A stretch of 64,000 nt of DNA from Sternotherus odoratus (lineage: Eukaryota > Chordata > Testudines > Kinosternidae), in the NCBI GenBank assembly GCA_032164245.1, contig JAVMKO010000209.1, forward strand, positions 496,001-560,000, written 5' to 3'. Positions within the stretch are counted from its first letter, which is position 1, and each line of letters opens with the position of its first letter. This document shows positions 10,501-20,972 of the stretch, piece after piece. The position numbers and the translations under genes are program-made. Under the pieces are notes generated by a model. It searched no databases and was not told the origin of the DNA. It saw only the letters and a program-made list of their open reading frames with translations.

Positions 10501-12632
10501 TCCCCACAGGAAATGAATGGGGTTGAGGTTTTTTTTTGGTTGGAATATTATTTTTCTAAACTTTGCTAGGATAGAGAGATCAGTGCTACAGCCCTATTCC
10601 TGCCATTACTGGGTGAAAACTATCCCCTGTAGAATGGTTATTCATCATTTAAATCCCACCTAGACCTTCAAAATAGGGCATAGGTATGCATCTTGAATTG
10701 CACAGGTCTAGTGCTTGCTCTGTGCTCAGGAATGAATTTCACCCTAAAATAATCCTATCACATCTCTGAATATAGGAAGAGTGAGGCCAGTGAGACCCTG
10801 ACAACGTGTCATCAGTTATATGATTTTCAATCTGTCATTGACTTTAATAATGAACGTAACAGCATATTCTTGAGATTGAGATCCGGAATGTGTTTTGTTG
10901 TCTTGCTGACAAATTATATAGACCCTTTCTGTGTGGGGGGTTTGTGGGTTTTTTGCTATAACTCTCAGTAATCTCCCATCTAATCCCCTTTGAGATATGG
11001 AGAGTTAAAGACAAACACTTCTGCCAGGCTTCAGAGGTGTAGGAGCCCCCCAACCCCTATCACCCTGGCCAGGGTGTACTCTTGAGGGGTGCAGCCAGGA
11101 ATCTCTTCCTCTCTCCCTGATGTTTTGGGGAGTTGGTAGCGAAAAGTCTTTCAATGACCATTTCTGAGCTATGGCGAGATGAATAGCAGAACCAAAATGG
11201 ATTGGCACTTTCCTAGCATAGCACTGAGATGAAAGGGCTGAAGACATCAGCACATTCCTTATGTGCATCATCAGAATGTTTCACACTCATGCTCCTAACA
11301 AAAGATGAAAAGGTGATGGGCCGGGTGAGAAGGTGGGGACACATTCTTTACTTTTTCACCTGATGTCCTGCATCCTCACCTTACAAGAGCTAGGACAAAT
11401 GTTCTCAAACTTTATCATATGCCAAGCAGCTCTTTATTAAAGTCTTCTCTTTTATTTTATTCTATTAGTAGTAGGGCTGGGCAGGAAATGTGTTTCTGTC
11501 GCATCAGAATTTTCAATATTTCAAAACATTTTCCCATCCTGAGTCAGGATGATTAGTTGAAATCTTGAAACGTTTCACACACTGAAAGCCCCCTACCCCT
11601 ACTCAGTTCAGTTTAGGTCAATTGAAACGTTGTTTTGATAATTTTGAAATGTTTTTTGTTTTGACTTTTTTTCCTTTTTTCAAATTCATTTTAGTGTAAA
11701 TTTACTAAAAATTCAAAAAAAGTCGACTTGAATATTCAGATTCAAAACTTGTCCTTACAGAAATGTTGAAATGGGATGTTTTTAAAATTTCAAACCTTCT
11801 TTTATGAAAAGATTTCTGATTCACCATTTCAGTGAAAAGAACACTATTTCTCAAACAGTTTCATTTTTTGATGAATAAACATTTTCAACTAAAGAATATT
11901 TCTTTGAAAAAAATTCCCAATTAGCTTTAATTTCCATTCTGACTTTGTCTAATTTCAACGTCCACTGGATTGTGTTACACCTTTCTCTGCTAATATAGTG
12001 GAGGAAGGTATACAACGATCCAGGGCTACACGCTGAAGATAGGCAAATTCAGACAGGAAATAAGAAGTACATTTTGAATGGTGCAATTAATTAACCATGG
12101 AAAAAAATTACCAATGGTATCTAGGAATTATTTTGGGTAAATTCTGTGTCCTGTTTTCGACCAAGGTTCAGGCTATATAATCACAATGGTCTCTTCTGGC
12201 ATTAGAATATAGAAATCTGGCGTGGTAGCCAAGGATTTATTGGTGATTTTACAGTAGGGGAAGAGTCTGGTTCAGACACGTGCAGCAGAGTTACTGAGGG
12301 TTGTCAGAGTAAAAGTTTTTCAGGAGAGGCGTAATATCTGCTAGCTAACCCAACTGAAATTCAGAAAGGGTGTGAATTAAGAATTCATTTTTTTTTATTT
12401 TCAAATGGACTCCAAATAGAACTAAGTGTGCTTTAATTCTTTGAATGTATAAGTCAATTCATTTCCATGGTGGAAAAGATATACAAATAAAAATGAAGTT
12501 CTCACAGTTAGACATATGGGATCTGAAGGATGTTTGTTGATAGAATATTATTTGATAACATTTGCTAGGATGGAGGGGTGAACACTACATAACTATTCCT
12601 ACTCTCACCGGATGAAAGCCTTCCCTATGCAA

Positions 12633-12778
12633 TGAGGTTTTAGAGGTTTTTAAGGTCAGGCTTGACAAAACCCTGACTGGGATAATTTAGTTGGGGATTG
12701 GTCCTGCTTTGAGCAGAGGGTTGGACTAGATGACTTCCTGAGGTCCCTTCCAACCCTGATATTCTATGATTCTGTGAT
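12633..12778 (+). mobile_element. CR1 LINE 3' end
   Basis: Reads GAGGTTTTTAAGGTCAGGCT through GGTCCCTTCCAACCCTGATA and ends in the tail TTCTATGATTCTGTGAT. This copy is on the + strand. Confidence 0.9.
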
Positions 12779-12999
12779 GTCCCATCCTAAAAATATGAAA
12801 TATCTATTACCCTTGCCCATTTTTGGCATATCTGTCAATTGTGTCTTCTTTACTACCACTCCTTGAGGTTTGGGGAGGACAATACACACACTGCTGCCAG
12901 GCTTGAAGGGTGTGGGGGCCCTTCCAATGCCTGACCAGGCCTGAGAGGTACACCTCCATGTATTTGGGGGCTGATACAGAGGGAATCTCTTCACTTCCA

Positions 13000-13043
13000 G
13001 TTTATTTTTTATTTATTTATTTTATTTATTTATTTATTTATTT
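13000..13043. repeat. (TTTA)n microsatellite
   Basis: About ten consecutive TTTA units with few interruptions. Confidence 0.9.
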
Positions 13044-14547
13044 TGTGTGTTAGGCCTTTTTTTGCTAACAGGCTCTTTAATCTAGTAGATCCATCATACA
13101 ACAACAATTGACAATATCAATATGACAAATTTCACCACCCTACACACACACAGTCGAACAATAGTGAGTTTGGATCCCATGCCACTCCCGGGAGTCAGCG
13201 GCGGATCCCTAGGGGGACTAGTGGATCCAATCGGAGAGAAACCCCCATGCAGCTCTGGGGTGGGCAGATGGCCTGAACTAGGTCCTTTTTCATTGCTGGT
13301 GGGGAGCGACAGCAGCTGGTGGTGAGGCAAAGCTCTGCATATGACCCTCAGGCTCCCTCTCCCAGTGCAGCCTGCATTGGGAGAGGGAGTCTCAGGGACA
13401 CACATGTCAGTGCACCGTGGGGAGTCCAGGCCAGGAACGCTGTAAAAAAAATTGGGGAGCACTGTTTTTTGGTACCCCCAAATCTTGGTGCCCTAGGTGA
13501 CCACATAGTTCACCTAGTGGTTTCACCGGCCCTGGGGAGCCCCTTCAAAGGCTGTTACACTGGCCAGGCCTGAGGGGTGCACCTCCATGTCTTTGGGGGC
13601 TGATACGCTACCACTCCTGACCTAAGGGCCGTGATGGAGCTAGAGAGGGGACAGGAGTAGCAGAGACCACATGGATTGACACCTTCCTAGCAGGCGTGGT
13701 AATGAAAGGCCTGAGCACTTCAGGAGCACTCCTGCCCTTTTGGCACGGAGATGGGAAGGGAGAAGCCTCCTTCATTTGCAGAGGAAAGAGGCTGTCTCTC
13801 AGTATGTGCAGCCGCTCTAACTGGCTGCAGGACAAAGGAATTGGGCAGGTAGCCAATCAGAGTGGAGTTACCATATAAAGAAATCTGAAAACTTAAGCAT
13901 TATGGGGACCTCACAAATCTGAGTCCATCAGAAATCCCATAGAACTGGCAGGTCTGAGTCAATTAGACTTTGAAGGATGTTGCCCAATTGAAATATTAAT
14001 AAAGTACAGGTACCAAAAACATCTGATTCCTTTGGTTAGCTTTCTGCAGTCATATTTTTTCTATCTCATCCACTCACCCTCTCACTACCTGTAAACACAC
14101 TCATCGCTCTAGGTTATTTGGAGGGATCCGGCCTTTCTCTTGTATTCCTGTCCTATATCCCTTGCTTCTGCAGCCATTTTCATCTCTTTCATAGCAGGGA
14201 AGACAGCAGCCCCAAGCAGAGACAATGCAACTCACCACACTGCCAGACTCGTCACATATATTTTATGGTGATCTGTTGTGTCTGACTGAGGCGTGAGTGA
14301 AGCGTGGAACAGAGTTGGTGACTTCATAAGAGCCAAAAATGGTCCCCAAAAGTGTACAATAACCACCGTGTGTGTGTACCATTAGTGTGCTTTACTTTCT
14401 CTTTTCTGCACAAGTTAATCACTCTGTATTGTGTCTGACATCCTCAGCCATTCTCAACATAGGGCATTTCTCCAGCCCAAATATGGAAAATTGGTAGTAG
14501 ATGCCTATTTTTAACTCAGTGTCTGTTGTTTTTCACTTTGATTTCAG

Positions 14548-14574
14548 AGTGGAGACGGGCTCGCAACTATGCAG
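14548..14574 (+). CDS. Gene A, last 27-nt exon before B30.2
   Basis: Acceptor TTGATTTCAG, donor GTAACA, phase 1-1, nine residues EWRRARNYA. An E-W-R-x-A-R/Q-x-Y-A-type exon immediately before the B30.2 exon is a hallmark of butyrophilins, so this fixes the gene family. The single base left over joins AT of the next exon to give aspartate. Confidence 0.85.
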
Positions 14575-14998
14575 GTAACAGAATACACATCTCTCCTGAT
14601 AATCAAACAACATCTTCATATTTTAAAAAACTAGAAATAGAACATATTTCTATCACAGAGATTAAATCTGAGGCGCTACTACATTTCATCTCAGGCCTTC
14701 TCATTCAGTTCCTTCAACCAGTGTAACTTATATTCAAATCTGGTATATATTTGAGTATCAATAAGATAAATATTTCAGGATTCCTTCCATTTTTGTATTA
14801 TGTTCAATAAAATATCACATCTCTGAATTATTATTTCAGTGTAACCAAATTGTCAGAATAGACCAAAACCCAATATCAGTCATAGTTTTGACTGAGTAAG
14901 GACAGTAGGAATTGGCCCAAAAGCTACATCTTCCACTGAACAGTTCATACTGGCATTAGAGAAGGTTTTTTTAAAAAAATCCAAATATCTTTTTGCAG

Positions 14999-15525
14999 AT
15001 GACATCACTCTCAATGCAGACACAGCCCACCCCAACCTCTCCATTGTTGGGAAAAAGAAGAGTTTGAAACATGAAGCCCAACCTCAAAAAGTTCCACCAA
15101 CTCCAGAGAGGTTTGATTCGACCGTCTGTGTGCTGGGCTCAGAAGGATTCTCTGATGGAAAGCACTACTGGGAGGTGGATGTTGGGAGCATCACTGACTG
15201 GGATCTGGGGGTGGCCAGAAAATCCATAAAGAGAAAAGGGAAACTTTCCCTTGCTCCGAAAGAGGGATTCTGGGCTCTGGGTCTGAGTGGGAGAGATTAT
15301 TGGGCAAAAACAGATCCATGGACCCGGGTCATTGTGCAGAAAAAGCCCAAGAAAATTGGAATTTACCTTAGTTACCAAGAGAAGCAGGTGACCTTTTTCA
15401 ATGTAACTGACATGTCTGTGTTGTTTACATTTAATGATTGTTCATTCTCAGGAGAGGTTTGTCCATTCTTTAAAAATTCCCACAAAGAAACAACAATGAG
15501 AATTTCTTCTATAAAAGATGAATGA
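14999..15525 (+). CDS. Gene A, terminal PRY-SPRY (B30.2) exon, butyrophilin-like
   Basis: A single exon after acceptor TATCTTTTTGCAG encodes 175 residues to a TGA stop, the usual length of a B30.2 exon. PRY comes first (DITLNADTAHPNLSIV, then PERFDSTVCVLGSEGF), followed by SPRY with GKHYWEVDVG, DWDLGVARKS, GFWALGLSG and VTFFNVTDMSVLFTF. In butyrophilins this cytoplasmic domain binds ligands or partner proteins, including phosphoantigens in mammalian BTN3A1; the ligand here is unknown. The frame is intact. The wording of the core resembles the PRY-SPRY family that includes the secreted reptile vespryns, as well as BTN and TRIM proteins; with the coiled-coil exons upstream I favour a BTN-like cellular protein. 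Confidence 0.92.
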
Positions 15526-15586
15526 GCTTAAAGTGGAACTGCCACTCATTTTAAACCACTGTATCCTTGGAATCAAATTTCTTAGC

Positions 15587-15592
15587 AATAAA
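15587..15592 (+). terminator. Poly(A) signal AATAAA of gene A
   Basis: AATAAA lies 61 bases after the stop codon of the B30.2 exon; a short 3' UTR is plausible. Confidence 0.65.
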
Positions 15593-15810
15593 TTTGAATC
15601 ACATTCTGCCTCCATATCGTCTGTGTTGCAATCTGTAAAATAGCACATCTGCTCATTTTATGGCAATGAACCTATGACATCAAGTTTTTCCCAGTGAAAT
15701 TCAATCTGTAGTTTTTACTCTGTACTTTGTGAGTTGCAAGGATCAGTGGGGAGTTAGCAGTCTCTTGGGCCTTGGCACTCTAGGTAGAACCTAGTAGAAA
15801 GTAGTTCAGG

Positions 15811-16035
15811 GCTCTGGCCTCAGGCAGGGCAGAGCAATAGTCTAGTAAGCTCAGGACATAAGGAAGGAGGAATCAATTAAAGGTCTCTGGGCTCAGCCCC
15901 TCAGCAGGGTGGAGCACCAAATAGTTTGGAAGCTCAGGCCCTCAGACAGAGAGGAACACCAAACAGTCTAGGGGCTCGGCCCCTCAGGTAGGGCAGAGCA
16001 CCAACCAGTGTAGGGGCTCCAGGCCTCAGGATGAC
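15811..16035. repeat. Minisatellite, ~55-bp unit
   Basis: Four to five imperfect units built around GGGGCTCGGCCCCTCAG and GGGCAGAGCACCAA. It directly abuts the reverse-transcriptase remnant on its right and may belong to that retroelement's non-coding end. Confidence 0.75.
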
Positions 16036-17200
16036 TGCCACCTAGATCAGGTGGTCTTCCACGTGATGACTGTAAATTATGACATTGTCAAGGAAGGCAG
16101 TGGTGTGCTCAGCATGAGATTGTAGCACCCTGTCCATTAACCACTGGAAGGTCAAAGGGGCTTCATGGGGGCCAAAGTGCATCACAGTGAATTGATAGAG
16201 CCCACTGGGTGCGTCAAAGGCTGTTTACGTTCTTGACCTGGGTTCCTGTGAGATCTGCCAATAGTCCGTGGTCAGATCTAGGGTGGTAATATAACAGGTC
16301 TCTTCAAGTCAGTCGAGCAGCTCATCAACCCAGGGCATCGGCATTGACCCTCCTGAAATCGATACAGAACTTACGAGTCCTGTATAGTTTGGGGACCAAA
16401 ACTATGTGGCCAGGCAGCTCACTCTGGGACCTCTTGATGACCCCTAGGTTGAGCATCGCCTGGACCTCCCGGACAAACATGTCCCACATTTGGCTTTCAA
16501 AGGGTCTCGTCACCTTGCAAATCACCTCCCCTGGGTTGGTTTGGATGGTGTGTTGGTCTGTCTGGGTAAAGCCATGAAGGTCTTAGGAAACTCACCCGGA
16601 GGCACTTGGCTTGATTCCACAGTTCTTCCCTGAGGAACACCCCCTCCCCTAGAGTCGATCATTGGGCTTGACTTACATGGGGGCCTGGAGCCCCAGTTCT
16701 GGTTTTGGAGGCATGGGGTGAATCAGCACCTTCCCTTCTTCCCTACTCATGCCATGGTTTCAGGAGATTGCTAAGGTACATTTGGTCCTTTTCCCCATCT
16801 ATCCAGCTGGAAGACAGCATATATGACAGGGCCCATCCAGTGAATCACCTCATAGGGACCTTGCCATCCTGCAAGATGATGGGATTCCTTGGATAGGAGT
16901 AATATGAGGACTTGATCTTCTGGCGCAAAGATCTGAGTTCGTACTCCCTAGTTTTAAGCTCTTGCTTTGGCCGCTTTGACAGCCTGTAAGTTCTCCTTGG
17001 GCCAGGGACTCCTGCAGTGGCATTACATACTGTGGGCATTCCTGGGTCTGGGACAGGGTCTATTCCCGTGTTTCCAACACCAGGTCAAGCAACCCTCAAG
17101 GCTGGTGCCCATATAGTAACTGTAATGGTGAAAACTTGATGGAGTCCTGAGGGACTTCCCAGATAACATGCAATGGGGATGGGGGGGGGTCAGTTAATAG
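16035..17200 (-). pseudogene. Ty3/gypsy pol: integrase C-terminus followed by reverse transcriptase
   Basis: Read on the - strand, 17170-16700 continues an integrase (PLQLLYGHQP and the later basic, proline-rich tail) and 16600-16050 is reverse transcriptase: LGVIKRSQSELPGHIVLVPK, RKFCIDFRRVNA, TTLDLTTDYWQI, SGLYQFTVMHFG and finally AFLDNVIIYS, where the usual catalytic DD is DN. Stops and frameshifts are frequent, so it is dead. The integrase N-terminal part is on the other side of a CR1 at 18600-19245. Integrase before reverse transcriptase is the opposite of ordinary Ty3/gypsy order. Confidence 0.75.
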
Positions 17201-17202
17201 AA

Positions 17203-18600
17203 TCATAGAATATTAGGGTTGGAAGGGACCTCAGGAGGGCATCTAGTCCAACCCCCTACTTAAAGCAGGACCAATCCCAAACTAAATCATCCCAGCCAGG
17301 GCTTTGTCAAGCCTGACCATAAAAACTTCTAAGGAAGGTGATTCTACCACCTCCCTAGGTAACCTATTCCAAGGCTTCACATCCTAATGAAAAAGTAATT
17401 CCTAATATCCAATCTAAACCTTCCCAACTGCAACTTGAGACCGTTACTCCTTGTTCAGTCATCTGGTACCACTGAGAACAGTCTAGATCCATCCTCTTTA
17501 GAACCCCCTTTTCAGGTAGTTGAAATCAGCTACCAAATCTCCCCTCAGTCTTCTCTTCTATAGACTAAACAATCTCAGTTCTCTCAGCCTCTCCTCATAA
17601 GTCATGCGCTCCAGGCTCCTAATCATTTTTATTGCCCTTCTCTGGACTCTTTCCAATTTTTTCCACATCCTTCTAGTAATGTGGGCATCAAAACTGGACA
17701 CAGTACTTCAGATGAGGCCTCACCAATGTCGAACAGAGGGGAACAATCAGGTCCCTCGATCTGCTGGCAATGCCCCTACTTATACAGCCTAAAATGCAGT
17801 TAGCCTTCTTGACAACAAGGGCACACTGTTGACTCATATCCAGCTTCTCATCCAATGTAACCCCTGGGTCCTTTTCTGCAGAACTGCTGCCTAGCCATTT
17901 GGTCCCTAGTCTGTAGCAGTGCATGGGATTCTTCCGTTCTAAGTGCAGGACTCTGTACTTCTCCTTGTTGAACGTCATCAAATTTCTTTTGGCCCAGTCC
18001 TCTAATTTGTCTAGGTTCCTCTGTATCTTATCCCTACCCTCCAGTGCATCTACCACTCCTCCCAGTCTAGTGTAATCTGCAAACTTACTGAGGGTGCAGT
18101 CCACACCATCCTCCAGATAATTGATAAAGATATTGAATAAAACAGGCCCCAGGACTGACTCTTGGGGCACTCCACTTGATACTGGCTGCCAACTAGACAT
18201 GGAGCCATTGATCACTACCCACTGAGCCCGATGATCCAGCCAGCTTTCTATCCACCTTATGGTTCATTCATGCAGCCCATACTTCTTTAACTTGCTGGCA
18301 AGAATATTGTGGGAGACCGTATCAAAAGCTTTGCTAAAGTCAAGGAATAGCACTGTTTTCGCCTCATCCACAGAGCCAGTTATCTCATTGTAGAACACGA
18401 TTAGGTTAGTCAGGCATGATTTGCCCTTGGTGAATCCATGCTGACAGTTCCTGATTACTTTCCTCTCCTCTAAGTTCTTTGGGATTGATTCCTTGAGGAC
18501 CTTCACCATGATTTTTCCAGGCACTGGGGTGAGGCTGACTGGCCTGTAGTTCCCTGGATCCCCTTTTCTTCCCTACAGTTGGTCTCAGTAGCACAAGTCC
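17203..18600 (-). mobile_element. CR1 LINE, 3' half with reverse transcriptase
   Basis: From the conserved tail (AGAATCATAGAATATTAGGG) the element extends 1.4 kb to its truncated 5' end. Two - strand frames carry RT motifs: FLDFSKAFDTVSHNIL (18524-18264) and [19 protein letters not shown] with FADYTRL (18215-17688), where a family-typical FADD is FADY. The copy is split by stops and inactive. It is inserted into the gypsy element, between integrase halves. Confidence 0.92.
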
Positions 18601-19245
18601 TTTGGTGTGAACGTTCAAAGCATCTCTTTGAGAGTCTGATTAAAGTATTCTACCCGCTCAACTGTCCGGGAGTGGTAGACTGGCATCTACAGCATCTTAA
18701 TCTCCGGAGGCCAGAGACTTGGCAGTACAGCTGGGAGGTGAATTTTTTTTCCTGGTCAATAAGGATCTCACAGGGAAAGCTAACCTAGGCAAAGATCCTT
18801 AGGAGCTTGATAGTGATGGTTCGTGTGTTGGAAGTTCTTAGAGGAAAGGCCTCTGGGGAATGGGTGGTAAATCACTATGAGGATGTATAGGAAGTGTATG
18901 GCATTTTCAGCAAGGGGCCCCACTGGGTCCATCTCAAACCTCTTGAAGGGTGTTCCTGCGACTTTCAAGGGGACCAGTGGAGCTTTCATCACCCCTGGGG
19001 CTGCAGCTACTTTGCATTATGGACAGGACCCACAGTAGTCCTTGATGTTTCAGTGCTCACCTGGCCAGAAGAACTGGGACAAGACCTGGGCTAGGGTCTT
19101 CTCCTGACTCAGGTGACTGGCTATGGGAACATCATGAGCTGACCTCATTAGTGCCCATTGGTGATATTGGGGCACAAGTAGTTGAGACCAGGGATCATGG
19201 GACCAAAGATAGCATTTACACAGTGTGACAGTGTACCCCATAAGG
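18600..19245 (-). pseudogene. Ty3/gypsy integrase, N-terminal and core part
   Basis: The - strand from 19241 reads the zinc-binding region (SHLSQEKTLAQVLSQFFWPG), then the core (APLVPLKVAGTPFKRFEMDP, VGPLAENAIHFLYILIVIY) and, just before the CR1, VYHSRTVERVEYFNQTLKEM, matching the usual Y-H-P-Q-T-x-G-x-V-E-R-x-N-x-T-L pattern with losses. Several stops. It is the upstream half of the element continued at 16035-17200. Confidence 0.8.
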
Positions 19246-19276
19246 CTTTATGGGGAGTTTATGGGGTACACTGTGT
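19229..19276. repeat. Perfect-stem palindrome ACAGTGTACCCC...GGGGTACACTGT
   Basis: ACAGTGTACCCCATAA is followed within 20 bases by its reverse complement TTATGGGGTACACTGT. The long stem suggests a hairpin or the fused ends of a small transposon. Confidence 0.8.
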
Positions 19277-19504
19277 ACACACAGTATACATTATCTGTAG
19301 TTAATTTAAATTGTGACCACTGAGTTTCCTGCCATGGATCCATCACTGCCCAGTCTATATATGTCAGCTGCTCATAGTCCCAGCTAATGTGGAGTCCCCC
19401 AGTTAGTACCTGCTGAAGTCAACCCCCACATCCAGAGGGGCTTCCCCATAATCTGACCAGGTAGGTGTGGCTGCTTCTGCTTCTGAGATAAATCTGGGAG
19501 GTAT

Positions 19505-20728
19505 TTCCAATTCAGAGAAGAACTGGGATATCATACAGGAAGATCTGGATGACCTTGTAAACTGGAGTAATAGTAATAGGATGAAAGGATGAAATTTAAT
19601 AGTGAGAAGTGTAAAGTCATAAATTTAGGGATCAATAACAAGAATTGTAGTTATAAGCTGAGGACGCAACAATTGGAAGTAACAGAGGAAGAGAAGTACC
19701 TTCGAGTATTGGTTGACCGCAGGATGACTATGAGCCGCCAATGTCATATGGCCATGAAAAAAGCTAATGCGATCTTGGGATGCATCAGGCGAGGTATTTC
19801 CAGTAGAAATAAGGAGGTGTTAGTACCATTATACAAGGCACTGATGACACCTCATCTGGAATACTGTGTGCAGTTCTGCTCTCCCTTGCATAGGAAGGGT
19901 GGATTCAAACTGGAACGGGTGCAGAGAAGGGCTACAAGGAATGGAAAACCTCTCTTATGACAGGAGACTCAAGGAGTTTGACTTGTTTAGCCTAATCAAA
20001 AGAAGGCTGTGGGGAGATATGATTACTCTCTAGAAATATATCAGAGGGATAAATCCCATAGAGGGAGAGGAATTATTTAAGCTCAGTACCAATGTGGACA
20101 CAAGAACAAATTGTTATAAACTGGCCATCAGGAAGTTTAGACTTGAATTTAGATGATTTCTAGCAATCAGGGGAGTAAAGTTCTGGAACAGCCTTCCAAG
20201 GGAAACCATGGGGGCAAAAGACCTATCTGGCTTGAAGATTAAGCTTGATAAATTTATGGAGGGGATGTACGATGGGATAACATGATTTTGGCAATTAATT
20301 GATCTTTTGACTATTCATGGTAAATATGCCCAATGGCCTGTGATGGGATGTTGGATGAGATGGGATCTGAGTTACTACAGAAAATTCTTTCCTGGGTGTC
20401 TGGCTGGTGAGTTTTGCCCACATGCTCAGGGTTCAGCTGATCGCCATATTTGGGTTGGGAAGGAATTTTCCCCCAGGGCAGATTGGCAGAGGCCCTGGGT
20501 TTTTTTCACCTTCCTCTGCAGCCTGGGGTACGGGTCACTTGCTGGAGGATTCTCTGCACCTTGAAGTCTTTAAACCATGATTTGAGGACTTTGATAGCTC
20601 TGACATAGGTGAGAGGTTTAGTGCTGGAGTGGGTGAGTGAGATTCTGTCGCCTGTGCTGTGCAGGAGGTCAGACTAGATGATCATAATGGTCCCTTCTGA
20701 CCTTAAAGTCTATGAGTCTATGAGATCA
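19505..20728 (+). mobile_element. CR1-like LINE, 3' part
   Basis: A + strand frame at 19589-19960 has the RT C-terminal wording MKFNSEKCKVINLG, MKKANAILGCIRRGISSRNK and MTPHLEYCVQFCSPL. It is followed by about 750 bases of untranslated tail ending GACCTTAAAGTCTATGAGTC. A frameshift follows RRATRNG. This is a different CR1 subfamily from the copy at 17203. Confidence 0.85.
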
Positions 20729-20972
20729 GGGCAGGTGTACATTGTCCTGATGGGACACTCACTTTTCAGGCTCTGTGCTGGCCAGACCCCAGATCAATAG
20801 ATACAGAGATCCCAGCATTCCCCTGGCTGAGTGTCAGAGACAGGCTAGCTCCTGCAGGAGCCTCACTGGATGGTTCAGTTGCTTCATCCCAACCTACCTT
20901 CCCCATAACAGCAGCCCAGAGGAATGGAACTATCCCTGAGGAGTGTGACCAGGAGGGATGGGGAGTAGGAGG

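Larger units (their letters stand above)
10520..13780. repeat. Intron of gene A with partial tandem duplication
   Basis: The stretch near 10540-10640 (TTTGCTAGGATAGAGAG, TATTCCTGCCATTACTGG) reappears with changes near 12540-12640, and the 11000-11230 stretch (GCCAGGCTTCAGAGGTGT, GGATTGGCACTTTCCTAGC) reappears near 12890-12980 and 13555-13700. So about 2 kb has been duplicated and then interrupted by a CR1 tail, a TTTA repeat and other insertions. A 450-base AT-rich section at 11470-11940 is an old element full of GAAAATTTTC-type words. No exon was recognised. Confidence 0.5.
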
